Of a stretch of 64,000 nt of DNA, positions 10,864-22,589 are shown one piece after another; position 1 is the stretch's first letter; every line of letters starts with the position of its first letter. Position numbers and translations under genes: made by a program. Origin of the DNA: Arcuatula senhousia (taxonomy: Eukaryota; Mollusca; Bivalvia; Mytilida; Mytilidae); assembly GCA_963971305.1 (NCBI GenBank), contig OZ020309.1, forward strand, positions 17,663,001 through 17,727,000, in the 5' to 3' direction. The notes beneath the pieces were generated by a model. That model was not told the origin of the DNA and did not search any database. It was given only the letters and a program-made list of their open reading frames with translations.

Positions 10864-12842
10864 TGTACATGTTGCAACATGTACAAAAAAGCTGTACATG
10901 TTGCAACATGTATAATGCAATCATACAAGTTGCAACATGTACACTAATTGTTGTACATGTTGCAACATGTACAAACTTTTTAAAGAGATTTGTTCTAACT
11001 TGTACAATTGATCAGTTAAGACATTTATGTTTCCTTGATTTGTAAATAAAAAGGGTCAAATACATAAAAGACAGTTTTAAATTAATTCTGTTTGTTTTTT
11101 TTTATTTCAAAATCTACCCAGAAACTTTTGTAAGCCATTTGGATTAAATTATAATAGAAATGATAGAATTAAAAAGATTTATAGGTTCTTACATAAGTTC
11201 TTGGATAAGACTGGCTGATCTTGCACGAGTGATAGAATTTTTCAGTCTTTTTGCGAGTAGAATGCAGCGGAACGAGTCAAAAGACCAAAGAAATTCTATC
11301 AAGAGTGAAAGATCATTGACGGTTTTCCAAGAACGCATGTAAGTACCTATTTCTTCCGTAAGAAATTAAATTTTATATTCTGAAACCTTAGATGACTTCA
11401 TTCTAAAAACCGAAAGTATAAAATAACAGTGCATTTCATAGGTCGTCATCATTGATCAATATCAGTACCGGCGGTTATTATTGGATAATTGACCAGTGTG
11501 AGATCGCTGCACGTGCTCGCATCTCAACCTGGTCATCTCACACTGAAAAGAGTCATTTTAATACGGAAGAAATCTCAATGACAACTCAGCTAGCTGAGAA
11601 GATGTTTAAAGGTAAAACACTACAAGGTTGCCAAAATGAGTGAAACACAGATGAAGGTCTATCAAGAGATAGCATGCCATGAACAATTCTGAAACAAACA
11701 ATGCCTTTGGTGAGGGAGATACACCAGCTCTCATACAAGAATTGAAAAAGGCCCAAGCAAGCAGCAGCCAAAGGGACTTGCACCTCTCTTTCAGCATTTT
11801 GTTGAGAGTCAATGTGTCATGCGAAAAAAAAAACGACATGGCACACTGACTAATAAAATATTGATAGAGGGGCGCATGTCCCTTTACAGCACCTTACAAC
11901 TTAACTGCCTTAGATAGGAGAGTTCTAAAGTTCTTCAATGTGATCAAAATTGAATCTTTTTAAAAGCTCATTTGAAAAAAAGAAAGAAGCTCATTTGAGG
12001 GAATTTGTTTTGAAGGGTAAATTTATTACAGATTATAATTAGTGTCCATAGGAGTTATCAAGTGTGAACGAGAGTAGTGCATAATGATAAAACGGTTACA
12101 TGAGAAGGACACAGATTGAGTTAAAGGATACGTGATTGTAAGTGTAGCTGATGTACCTGATGTTAAGTGGAGTTTGAGGCTGTATGCAAAATTTCAGTGA
12201 GTAGAAGGCAATTGTCTATTTTTTTGTAATTGTAACAGGAAAAAATAATTGTAAGGAAAGATGGGATATCCCAAAACACAAATTGCAATGTAACTTGAAG
12301 TGTCATTCATGTACACCTTGCAATAAAAGTCGACTGGTCAATATTGCTGAACACTGTCCTTGGCATATTTCTGAAAAAAATTTCCTTGATAACATTTGTG
12401 TTTTTGAATAAAATAATGGAGCAGTCGCACATGACAGCTAATGCCCTTGCACTTAACATTAAAATGTAAGTGGAGGTGGCCTAAATCTAAACAGATGTCA
12501 ATTACTATCCAAGATATACCCACTTTCCAAATATCATTCCTCTACTAATTATAATTGCCAAGATTTTCACCTTAATCCAAGATATTGACAACGAATGCAT
12601 GGTATGAACAATCGCACCAAAAGCTATATCCACTCATAAGCTCCGTTGGGCTCAGGGATAATAAAGCAGAATTTCGAGCAAATTGCATCAGGAGATCATA
12701 TAGCTACTATTTATCGTTATATGCCTTTTGTACAAGTTAGAACAAATTTCATTCAAAAGTTTGTACATGTTGCAACATGTACAGCAAAAGGTGTACATGT
12801 TGCAACTTGTACGATTGCACCATACATGTTGCAACATGTACA
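10864..12842. mobile_element. ~2-kb non-autonomous element bounded by arrays of 22-bp palindromes
   Basis: The left end carries four copies of the palindrome TGTACATGTTG plus its reverse complement (10864-10885, 10893-10914, about 10922-10943, 10952-10973), spaced 29-30 bp. The right end carries three (12762-12783, 12792-12813, 12821-12842) with the same spacing. The two arrays are inverted relative to one another: the linkers and the adjoining 'aaagagatttgttctaacttgtac' at the left match the right end in reverse complement. The interior is non-coding apart from a separate foldback (11188-11342). The size and layout suit a deletion derivative of a DNA transposon whose transposase binds repeated palindromic sites. 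The exact ends are uncertain because the left has one extra palindrome. Confidence 0.65.
11188..11342. repeat. long imperfect foldback (hairpin) inside the palindrome element
   Basis: Two arms of about 68 bp (about 11188-11255 and 11275-11342) are imperfect reverse complements. 'cttacataagttcttgg' at the left faces 'ccaagaacgcatgtaag' at the right, and 'tgatagaattt' faces 'aaattctatca'. The loop is about 20 bp. It could be an independent MITE nested in the larger element or part of its internal structure. Confidence 0.6.
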
Positions 12843-13251
12843 TTTTATTAAAGGAGGAGATAATTAACAATGATAATTTTGTCATCTCTTCCTTTGTCAT
12901 TTTCGCTGAAAAAAGAAATGATGACTTCCTGCCTTGTATTGGATTCCAATTACATAAGACTCCATACCAACAACGTCTTATTGCTGGTCACCCTTATGTC
13001 CAACTAAACATCTTTCAGCTTTGTTAACATCAATAATGATGGCAATAAAATCTATTTAAAACTTTTATGATGTTGTTACTCTAGAAATGGTGTCAATCAA
13101 ATGTGGATTCTCAAATATTCTAAATAACTTATGGTAATTCTCCATTCTAGATTACTTTCAACTTGAAGTAGTATTCAGACTTTTGCCTTCTCTACCTTAT
13201 ATTCTTCAAATCCACATTTACAATTCATTTCTCGTTGGCACGTTTGATTAA

Positions 13252-13968
13252 AGAAGCAGAAGTACCAATGGGATATCCGAATGTCAAAAGTCCGAAAAGG
13301 CAGAGACAAAACTAGTAAACACCGACAAGGACGGGACAAAAACAGACAACATGTAAAACATGGAAACACAAAATAACTGAATATCAATCAACAACGCGAA
13401 CTCCAGTCGAAACAAAAGTGAACTCAGGTGGTCCGGAAGAGTAAGCAGTTCCTGCTTGCTATAGCACACCCGTCGCGTTGCCAATAGTCTATTCAGCGTG
13501 TCAAATCCGGTAAAGAAGGACGAACCAAAACCCTATGACAAACTGACATCTGCACTTATCTGAGAGATCGAAATCCCATATTTGTCTATAAGTCCATGAT
13601 GTCGTCCGTAAAATTTCTTGAGTTAAAACAGCAGCCGTGGAGCAACATAACCTTGTGTTAGCAATTTTTGCGTCAGACGTGTCGCTCTGCTAAGGAAATC
13701 AATGTAAATCTTGCACGCTTTGGAGTAACGAATCAATTGAGATACGTAAACTCCATAAGCTGGAGCGGACGAAATGTTGCTACACAAGAAGGGAAAGTTG
13801 ACGATAGGATAATTGAAGTCATCACGTTTGTCATAGAGCCTTGTTTAAAGTCTTCCTTGAGAGTCAATTTCGAGATGTAGATCTAAATATGAAGCAGACT
13901 TCCTAGAATCCGTTGTGTCCTTTATCTCATGCTCCTGTGGATATATGAGATTGAGAAAGTCACCGTAG
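13252..13968 (-). pseudogene. RT-B retroelement 3' half, inverted and broken
   Basis: Reading on the minus strand, this matches the C-terminal reverse-transcriptase part and 3' tail of the element at 29665-30735: YGVYVSQLIR-, QGYVAPR- and SISQ-like codons, then the tail with 'cggatttgacacgctga' and the end 'cccattggtac..ctgctt'. Frames are interrupted by several stops and frameshifts. It abuts a plus-strand RT-B segment, so the insertion has the inverted 5' arrangement common in this element class. A scrap of the 5' coding start lies in plus orientation at about 13085-13120 ('ggtgtcaatcaaatgtgga'). Confidence 0.75.
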
Positions 13969-13976
13969 CTTTGTCA

Positions 13977-14480
13977 AAAAGAACGAAAAACGCAGCTACA
14001 AATATTTGGTAGCCGATTATATAAAGTTATTTTGTCATCCATGAGTCTAGTAAGAAAAACTAAATAACTGAAGATCAAATAACAGAAATGCTAAACTTTC
14101 TTATTGACAAAATATTTGTTCAGTTTGGCAGATATGTTTTTCAGCAGACAATTGGAATTCCAATGAGTACAAATTGTGCTCAATTGCTTTCCGATTTGTT
14201 TTTCACTCATATGAAATGGACTTCTTACAATATTCAAAACAAAGAGGAACCCAGAGTTGCTTTATCCTATCTCACATTTCGTTATATTGATGATACCCTT
14301 TCACTTAAAAATCCTCGATGTGGTGTCTATTTACATTCATACATCCTCAGGAACTTGAGATAAAGGAGTATACAGATTATATGTGGTCTGTTTCATACAT
14401 GAATTTTGATTTCTTTCTTGAAATTGGCATACAAGGAAGGCTTTATACAAAGCTCTTTGATAAACGTGATAACTTTCCCT
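13977..14480 (+). pseudogene. RT-B reverse transcriptase, central part, decayed
   Basis: The plus strand encodes MLNFLIDKIFVQFGRYVFQQ, then IGIPMSTNCAQLLSDLF and FRYIDDTLSL. This is the palm region with the YIDD catalytic motif. The usual GIPMGTNCAP has become GIPMSTNCAQ, and the frame is lost after about 14363. It continues in eroded form to about 14480, after which foreign DNA including a SINE-like repeat interrupts it. It resumes at 14735. It is not functional. Confidence 0.75.
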
Positions 14481-14633
14481 TTCTCTAGCATATGGATTTT
14501 TCGTATCATACATGTAACTGTTCGTTATTCCTGAAAAAATTGTGGGTGCCAATCAACATCTGGTTCATGTTGTATAAGAGTTTAATTTTAAATGTGTCAC
14601 ACCCTTTACTATAAAATATGACTATTAAAATAA

Positions 14634-14720
14634 ACAAGAGGCTCCCAGGAGCCTTAATCGCTCACCTGGTCTTGATGTTAACCCTATAAAGAACTTTGTA
14701 GAGCTAAATAAGTTGAACAT
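14634..14720 (+). repeat. bivalve SINE-like motif
   Basis: The string 'acaagaggctcccaggagcc' followed by 'ttaatcgctcacctggt' is a dispersed element head I recall as very common in bivalve genomes. It contains the short inverted repeat aggctcccaggagcct. It sits inside the broken RT-B copy, between the palm and the C-terminal parts. Confidence 0.5.
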
Positions 14721-14734
14721 TTAAGCAAGCATGG

Positions 14735-15235
14735 AGTCTTCGTATCACAATTGATTTGTTACTCAAGAGCTTGCGGGAATTTCATCGATTTCATTGGCAG
14801 AGCGTCACGTTTGAAACAGAAATTGCTGACACAGGGTTATGTTGCTCCACGGCTGCTGTCTTCACTTAAGAATTTTACGGTAGACACCTTGCACTCGTAG
14901 ACAAATATGGGATTTCTATCTCTCAAATGAGTGCAGATGTTGGTTTGTCGTAAATATTGTTTTGTCTTCCTTCACCGGATTTGACACACTGAAATGGAAA
15001 TTAGCAACACAACGGGTGTGCAATAGCAGGCAGGAACTGCTTACTCTTCCGGAGCGCCTGAGTTCACTCAAGTTGCGACTTGAGTTCGCGTTAATTTCCG
15101 TTCGGTTGATTTTGTGATTTCTGTTTCTTCGTGCTGTTCTTGTTCGTGTTTACCGGTTTCGTCGTTGCCCTTTTGGACTTTTGACAATCGAATGCCCCAT
15201 TTGTACCTCTTTGCCCCCTTCTTTCTTAAAGGTAA
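14735..15235 (+). pseudogene. RT-B C-terminal end and 3' tail
   Basis: It resumes the broken RT-B copy with GVFVSQLICYSRACG, FIGRASRLKQKLLTQ and GYVAPRLLSSLKNF. A 1-nt loss in the KFYGRHH region then shifts the frame. The non-coding tail follows: 'ccggatttgacacactga', 'ccggagcgcctgagttcac' and the terminal 'cccatttgtacctcttt'. It has the same orientation as 13977-14480 and opposite to 13252-13968. Confidence 0.75.
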
Positions 15236-15524
15236 AACATATATATCTTGATTAGTCTTGGTTTTGGCTTCCATTTTTTCTTAAAACCCACGTGTATCAA
15301 GCACATGGCATGTTTTTGCTTCTATTTTGGTCAATTCTGATTTGTTGTCCAACAAAGATAAAACGCTCGGCTGCAGTTGCTTACTATCGGAAAATCACAT
15401 CTAATCGAGTATAATTGGTTCAAAAATCGATACCTTTCAATTAATTGACAATGAACAAACATTTATTTGATAATTGGCTTATTACACCTGATATTTTTAA
15501 CGCAATTTTTATAGAGTCTCAGCC

Positions 15525-15870
15525 TATATCGGCTTAGGAAGAACACTGGTCCGAGTATTTCCACTACCTTGATAGAGCAACACAGCTAACTAGTAAATTT
15601 TAAACACAATGGTATGTTGCTCCCTGGTTGTTATCATCACTCAAGAACTTCATGTGCTTGTAAACAAATACGGGGTTTCTACCTTTCAGATGAGCGCAGA
15701 AATTGGTTTGACATGATTTGGTAATCTCATTATTTCCGAATTTGACAAACAAATAAATCAATCTTTGGCAACGTGACGGGTGTGTTATAGCAAGCAAGAA
15801 CTGCTTTCCCTTCTGGAGCAACCGAGTTCACTCTCGTTTCGACTTGAGTTCACGTTGCTAATTGTCGTTA
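15525..15870 (+). pseudogene. diverged RT-B C-terminal fragment with tail
   Basis: Codons for W-YVAPWLLSSLKN, LVNKYGVSTFQMSAEIG and the tail words 'gcaacgtgacgggtgtg' and 'gagttcactctcgtttcgac' show a separate, older RT-B insertion. It is 5'-truncated and frameshifted. Confidence 0.65.
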
Positions 15871-16047
15871 AGTTGTTATGTGTATTTTCTGTTTGGTATG
15901 TGTAAAAAAATATTCATTATTCATGCAATAGGGTTAACATAAAGTTGATTATAAAATTTTATTATTTTATATACAAATGTGCAGAAATTATTATTTCTTA
16001 CTTTTGAAATATTAACAAGTCATGTATGGCCGAAACCGTTTGTGTCA

Positions 16048-17319
16048 CTAAACGGATTTGTTCCTTTTGAATCTTGAAAGAATTTTAACCTCACAAGCAC
16101 TGAGAACTCCCACACAATCGGGTATCGTTTGAATCAATGTTTCCCATTTGTTTGTCTCTGTCCAGAATAGTCTACTTGTATTCATGTATTTTTCTTCTTT
16201 GTTTCTCTTACGACAAATTACTTCTGAGTTTCCGATTGAAAGATTTTCAAAGTAAGCGCATTCATTTCTTTGAATATAAGTGGTACAGTTCAGGGTTGAG
16301 AAAACCACTATTTCCTTTCTTTCAGAAAATATATAGATGTTTGAATCAACAGCGCAAGTTTTCATCAATTTAAATGAATAAGGAATCTCAGTAAGTTGCT
16401 TAACATTTTTTGTAGAAGGATTAAAAACATAGACCGCAGTGGTGTTTGGTTTTATTTTTTGTTCATTGGCTATTATTGAACAAAAGATATAAATCAAATC
16501 ATTGCAGACGACAGACGACGGATAAATCGGAAGACTTTCTCGTGGTAGCCTTGCAACAATATTCCAGGGACCACTTTTGTTGCTGAAGCCATGTTCCTCA
16601 ATTTCTAAGACCCTCCTGCTCTCATAAATTCCACCAATTGCATAACAATGATGATCGTAAGATATGAGATTAAATAACGAACGCTCACACCTCAAACTCC
16701 CTAGCTTTTCACACTCGTGCAATAGTGGATAAAAGCAGTAGACTGATTTTCCATAGGAACAAAACAAATGAGGCTCGACTGTCTCGTCTGCTGGAATGCA
16801 GTGGCATTGAAATACCTTATCCTTTTCTTTACTTGTTATTTTCAACTCAGTGCATTTCAAACTCAAGTTGTTATCATAAACATTTGCTGTAATTGATCGT
16901 TTTGATGAGCACGTATCACATAAAAAGATAACGTAATATAGTACAAAGCGTCTAGCAATTTGTGAAAATCTATTAAGGAGGCATGGTTTTTTCTCATTTT
17001 CCTTAAGAATTGCAATTGCATCTAATTCGAGATTGTACCTAAAAATTAGGTCTGATAAAAATTTGTGGTTTTCGACTGATAGATTTGACATAATCCATTT
17101 TCTACAGCAACTAAATGCATTTTGTGAATTAGCCTTTTTAGCAACAAATAAGATGTGTTTAATGTTGTTAATATCTATTTCCAATTGCTCATCTACTGTT
17201 AAAATTCTAATCAGTTGGCTTTTGAGCATTTGATTGTGAATACCAGTAATATAATCTTCAAGGCTAGGTGTATCTTCAACATATTTTTCTAATGTACCGG
17301 TATAAACACGTGACTCCAT
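16048..17319 (-). CDS. Kelch-like protein lacking a BTB domain (paralogue of 48281-49732)
   Basis: A 423-codon uninterrupted frame. Residues about 20-95 resemble the C-terminal BTB/BACK region of Kelch-like adaptors (IKHILFVAKKANSQNAFSCC, WIMSNLS). The rest is a series of degenerate Kelch blades, for example CYAIGGIYESRRVLEIEEH, VVCNDLIYIFCS, then VYVFNPSTKNVKQL and SNIYIFSERKEIVVFS. Kelch-like proteins usually serve as substrate adaptors for cullin-3 ubiquitin ligases through a BTB domain, which is absent here, so that role is not supported. It is homologous over its length to the plus-strand gene 31 kb away but lacks that protein's first ~50 residues. A TTAA-flanked MITE begins 33 bp upstream of the ATG and may have replaced its upstream exon. 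It could be an intact gene, a partial gene or a young pseudogene; there are no internal stops. Confidence 0.7.
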   Translation of the reverse strand: MESRVYTGTLEKYVEDTPSLEDYITGIHNQMLKSQLIRILTVDEQLEIDINNIKHILFVAKKANSQNAFSCCRKWIMSNLSVENHKFLSDLIFRYNLELDAIAILKENEKKPCLLNRFSQIARRFVLYYVIFLCDTCSSKRSITANVYDNNLSLKCTELKITSKEKDKVFQCHCIPADETVEPHLFCSYGKSVYCFYPLLHECEKLGSLRCERSLFNLISYDHHCYAIGGIYESRRVLEIEEHGFSNKSGPWNIVARLPRESLPIYPSSVVCNDLIYIFCSIIANEQKIKPNTTAVYVFNPSTKNVKQLTEIPYSFKLMKTCAVDSNIYIFSERKEIVVFSTLNCTTYIQRNECAYFENLSIGNSEVICRKRNKEEKYMNTSRLFWTETNKWETLIQTIPDCVGVLSACEVKILSRFKRNKSV

Positions 17320-17351
17320 ATTTCATGTATTTTGGAAACTTTGTATTACAC

Positions 17352-17904
17352 TTAAGGTAGTACAGTGGTATAACACTGAGCATCTTTTCTGAGCATGTTA
17401 CCAAATTTAAGCAAAGACAAAACATTGCTATTTAACTGTATGAAGATTGCTAGTAATATAAATTATTACAGAAAAAATAAGTTTGAAACAAAACCTAACT
17501 GTTATAACCATTTTATAACATTTCCCGTACTTTTTTAAAGGGAGATAATTTGTATGAAATGTGTAGGGAAAATTCGGTTTTTCCAATTTATTTTCAGAAA
17601 ATTAACGGTGACCCCATGATTTTATACCTTATTTTCAAAGAACTAACAAAAATTGATGTTTTGACAAAATATAACAAAAATCTATCCCGTGAAATTTGAA
17701 AAATATAATTTAAACCATTTTTCCCTATAAAATCTATATAAAAATGGCAAAATTTGAACAGTTTTTGATCAACTTTCTACAAAAATTAAGCACGGTGACC
17801 TATTTTTTTTATTTTATTTTTCAAACATATGCACATAGATACTTCTTATGACAAGATTTTAAAAAATTCTATCCTACCGATTTTTTACTATTGTACTACC
17901 TTAA
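17352..17904. mobile_element. MITE with TTAA edges next to the Kelch-like start codon
   Basis: The outer ends ttaaggtagtacagtggta (17352-17370) and the reverse complement of tactattgtactaccttaa (17886-17904) match at 17 of 19 positions. TTAA at both edges is what a piggyBac-type insertion would leave, with a TIR starting GGTAGTACA. The interior is non-coding. Confidence 0.65.
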
Positions 17905-18129
17905 ACTTGAATTTTGCTGTGAATTACATCTTTCTTCAAGTTAATAATACAAATCTAAAAATCCAAATTCGTTATAGGCATGATCGTTGGTCTCATGTTT
18001 TCATTCTGTATTCTAAAACAAGCAAAGAAAATGTGTCAAACATTTCCAATTAAAAATGAATTTTTCATAGCATTTATTCCACGCATGTTTTCTATGGATT
18101 TAACGTTTTTCCCATTCGATAACTTTAAA

Positions 18130-18340
18130 ATATAAAATGCACGGGCGTTTTGCAACAAGCAGGAACTGTTTACAACTACGAACTACCTATGTTCACTCTT
18201 TTCTGGACTAAAGTTTGCATTAATTGCTTATTGTAGTCCGGTTAGATCTCTTTAGCGTGTGTCTTCGTATTGTTCTTGTTTGCCTTGAATGGTATTTGTC
18301 CTTGCCTTTTTTTTACTATTGACATTATAATGAACAATCG
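18130..18340 (+). repeat. eroded RT-B 3' tail
   Basis: Weak but colinear matches to the RT-B tail: 'cgggcgttttgcaacaagcaggaactg', 'tgttcactcttttctggac', 'gtcttcgtattgttcttg' and 'tttgtccttgcc'. It is far more diverged than the other tails. Confidence 0.45.
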
Positions 18341-18344
18341 GATC

Positions 18345-20149
18345 TGATATACTAAAATACCAACTCTCTTAAACTTCATATTATAACTCAACAAAATATT
18401 GTAAATTATCAATATCTGTTTTGAAGATAAGTGTGTTATTGACAAAATTTATATTTTTGCTGTATATAAATCCCGATAATAAAATTGTATTACCAATTTT
18501 CTAAAGATAGTAAACCGACTTAAATTTAAATTTAAACCCACTTCTAATAGTGTGTAGTTTTAAGATGATCATTGACTTTTGTATTTTCATACGAGAGACC
18601 TATTCTCGAATATCTATTCTAGATGTATACTTAGATTCACCCTGTTGTCGATTGCATAACGATTCGTATGTTGCATAATAGGATGTAAAATAGTTCGTCA
18701 TGAGGAATGATTTTAATGCCAGTTTGTGAATAAATTAGAGTCTGTGTAAAATTTTATCAATGATCAATTTAAAAAAAAAATACCGAAAAGTCACCATTCG
18801 GTGCATTATCTTTCTTACTGCAGTTAAATGATTACCGCGATGATTACTGCATGTACATAACACAACCTGTTATAATTTAACTACTACAAATTTCTGTTGT
18901 CCGGAATACCCTACACTACAGACCATGTTTGCAAAGGCGGATCTAGGACCGGCATACCGGGCGCGCCGACCCCCCCCCCCCGTTTGACAAAAACTGTATG
19001 AAACAAATGTTACATGTTTTTTAGATTTTCTATTAAATCAAAGTTTGAATGGTAAAAGTTATCAAATGCCTTTACAGTGAGTTAAGGTTACAAGGAGGCA
19101 AAATGTGGATGCTCAGTCACTCTTTTCCTATTGATATATGACATTTGTGTAAAGTATACCTTATCATATATACTACATTGAAATTTCCAACCTTTTAGAG
19201 TAGACCGTTTTGGGCCGCACCTTTATAATTGAAGTTTACCCTCCCCACCCCCGTGCTACAGACAGCTAAAATTTCCCAAAATTAACATTTGAACAACGAC
19301 TCGTTGAACGAGGATTGTTTTTAGTCCAGATATAATAATCCGGTCTTTCTGGGATTTTGTCATTTGGACTCTTTCAGATCCACAGAGTCGTAGGCAGCCA
19401 AACGTCAAAAATTATAAAAGGCTTTCAAGACCCTTTTGAGCTTAGCTGGGTGGCCTGTCCTATCAACATTTTGTCAGTTTGCAATGCCAAAAAACCAGTA
19501 TATGTGCACCTAATGATACTAAGCAATCGTATGCTTCGAAATTAACTGTAACCTGTTCTTCCAGACGAATTAATAATGACCATCTACAAAAGAATCATTC
19601 AATTCCCATATTGTTTTTTTTAACTGGAAAGTGCCATTAAAACACATTGGTACGGTTTGTTCAAATGATGCATATAACAATGAATGAATCCCTTCAACCT
19701 TATCTTTCATTCTACATGTTCTAGTATCGTAGGTATTACTATGATGATAAAGGCATTATGCATGTTTCAGGAGCCTAACTGTGACATATATGTAACTCGA
19801 GTACCAATGGATATGGTTTTAACCATATCCCTTCTTGTTATCACTAGCTTTGTTTTCATTCATAAAATGTACCCTCTAATATGTTGTAGTGTTAATGTAT
19901 TAACTTAACGGCCAAAATATATTTGAATATGTATTATTCCAACAAATATGATAAATTGATAAATAAAAAAAATTGACATGTAAAACAAAAAGCTTAAAAA
20001 AGACTTGATCTGAGCGTTTGTTTTCTTTTGCTTGTTAAGCTTTGGTACGTATTAAAACCAGTGTTACTTATATAGACGCTCTTAGTTGAATATAATAATA
20101 TGTGCAACCTTAAAATAGAACGCAGCTTTACCAGCAACGCTTACCTTCA
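18345..20149. other. non-coding stretch with a C-rich repeat-like block
   Basis: Nothing coding was recognised. Around 18934-18980 there is a conspicuous GC-rich block (ggcggatctagg, gggcgcgccgacc, then a run of 11 C) in otherwise AT-rich DNA, and a second C-rich block near 19240-19250. These look like the end of a dispersed repeat, but no boundaries could be set. Confidence 0.35.
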
Positions 20150-20245
20150 CGGGTGTTAGAAATTAAAATGACAAAAAAGTTCCAGACAATTAATTTTGCT
20201 ACCCCTGACGCTCATTTCGTCTATATTCAAGTTACAAATATTTGT
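20150..20245 (-). repeat. relic of retrozyme family B, hammerhead incomplete
   Basis: The plus strand reads 'gttccagacaattaattttg' then 'ctacccctgacgctcatttc', colinear with the family B copies at 60 and 62 kb. The match fades before the catalytic CTGATGA box, so the ribozyme is not complete here. Confidence 0.5.
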
Positions 20246-21879
20246 TACGTTCTGAAACAAGTCAAAATATTTTCGGAAAACGTTCGACAGGCCCGAAATT
20301 ACCTCTTTTGGATTTGCGTATTCAACTACATCATTTCCCAGTTAAAGTATTTCACGCTTCAATATTTTCTGTAAACCAATATATCTAATTCGGAGTATTG
20401 GCTGGAAAAAAATGATATAAAAACCTGGCAGAAAATGACAACTCGTTTCAATGCATAACACGTGCACAGGATTGATTTTTCTTCATGATAAGCTCAGGTA
20501 GAACCATCTTTTTTACTATTCAGTATTGTAAAGAATAATGATTTATTGTTTATTGATAATTTATAATACATCATCGCCACAATTTGGTTTAAATTACTAG
20601 TGAACAATCACAGATCATATTGATTAATAGCCAAGAGCATCGTTAGCAAGGACGCTGTAAACTAATCTCGCGAGAAGTTGATGAGCTCGTTTCATTTCTT
20701 CTACAGCTAAGGTTTTATTGAAAATACATTAAGAGAATATAGTTTTCACTTTCCATCCGTATTCTCCTGTTTATTAAAAAAAGGAAATTTAACTATTGGT
20801 ATTAATTCTGTCAATTTTTATTTTTTTTGCAATAAATCATTTAATTACTGGCCTATAGACATGCTTGCCGAGCGCTCTTGTCCGCACTAGGCACATTGGT
20901 AAAAAAGAAACAAAATAACAATCAACTTTTCGAAACTTCTACTTATGTAGGACCGCGCCCCTTATCAAAACCATTAAGAGATTTTAAACATAGTACTTCA
21001 CGTGCACTTCTTTTATCTGTTTTGTATTTTTCTGTTTGTTGTACGTGTACCTACATTATATGATCTGTTAAACATATAAGCCTAATAATGCTCAAAAGCA
21101 ATGCTACCTACCTTACTGGTATGTTTTAAAAAGCGAAATGATAAACTATAGTCACTTATGGTCCTTATATAATGGTTATAAAACGCATTATAATATTATC
21201 TTAAGCACGCAGTGATTAAAGTATCCTATTGATATCTTTTACAAAGAATCAGTGCTATCTAAAAAGGTAAAGCCGTGGAAATCCGTCTTTTCACATTGTG
21301 CGTGACGTTTTGAAAAGACCGATTGGCCATACGGGTTTAATCTCAGATAAAAAAAAATCCAACATCGGTCAATGTTTATTTGGAAAGTTGCATCACCGAC
21401 TGAAATACTTTTAGGAATTCCAAACTTACGATGAATGTGCAGTATTTTTGTCCTTTGCTTTAAAGACATTTTTCAAGACAAGGATAAGACCTTTCATATT
21501 TTCTTTACTCTCTAAAACATCAACAGTAAAATGAATGGGGTTCAGCAAAACCCTTTTGTTTAGAAAATTATTTTTCCCCTCTAATGTCTTAAGCTTTTAA
21601 GTTATCTCCGTCAATTCTCAAGTGATTGCACTATCATCAAACAAAGGAAATTACGAATCAAATACAAACAAACAAAAAATCTAAATTTTGTTTAACTCAA
21701 TTACAAAAGTACATTCATCAGGCAGTACATGCCATTCCAGTTAAAGAAAATCTAGAAGGTCAAATTAAAAGCAATTAAATAATTACTGAATTTGTTTGTG
21801 TAGAAACATTCTGTCTACTCCTAATGGAGGTCATGTATAACTAATTCGTTACTCCGAAGCTTGTCGGTAATATTGCGCT
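20246..21879. other. non-coding stretch
   Basis: No gene, RNA gene or bounded repeat was recognised on either strand. Confidence 0.4.
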
Positions 21880-22080
21880 TAAACCTCGCATCTTTCAACC
21901 ACACAATTTGATCGTTGACAATGTGACAGGTGTGCTATAGAAATTAGGAATTACCTATCATTCCCAAGAACCTGAAATCACTCACTTTTTCATTTGATTA
22001 TATTTCACGTTGATGATTGCACTAAAATGTAATGTGTGTTTTTGTGTATATTTTTCGAGTTTTTTTAATTGTCTTTTGTC
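21880..22080 (+). repeat. eroded RT-B C-terminal/tail fragment
   Basis: Colinear weak matches to RT-B: 'gttactccgaagcttgtcgg', 'caatgtgacaggtgtgctat' and 'ccaagaacctgaaatcact'. No reading frame survives. Confidence 0.4.
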
Positions 22081-22589
22081 TACAGATTTTGTCTGCGCTT
22101 TTTAGAGTTATTTCTTAAATCATTAGTACACTTAAGTTCTCAACGGCAATTAGAATATGGGACATAGTAACGTTAAAAACAGCTTTCCCCATACAGGGAA
22201 CAACCTTATTCGTCTTATATGTTTCATTGTGATCATCCTCACAAACGATGTCAAGAAAGAAATTCGGAATATGAGTCTTTGACTTTTTCACCGCGGGCAA
22301 GGGTTGAACCGTTATTAGCTCATCATTTTACCGCTACAACAACGGCAGTCGTTTAGATCATCGGAATATGCTTAGTTGTATTTGATGTAAATATTAGAAG
22401 ATATCCTATTAAGAAGGCTATGACACTTTTAAAGATATTGCATTAACTTTCATGTTCAATTTGAACCATGAAATTTCGATTGTTGACAATTAAAACTAGT
22501 ATCATAGCGATTTAGAGTAATATATAGAAATTCAAAGTGTTTTATTTAATGAAATGATCAATGTAATTACTATTCAGTTGATATTTTAT

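Noticed and set aside
10864..10973. CRISPR-like array of 22-bp repeats at 29-30 bp spacing
   Set aside because: The repeats are perfect palindromes with 7-8 bp linkers and have an inverted counterpart at 12.8 kb, which fits transposon ends.
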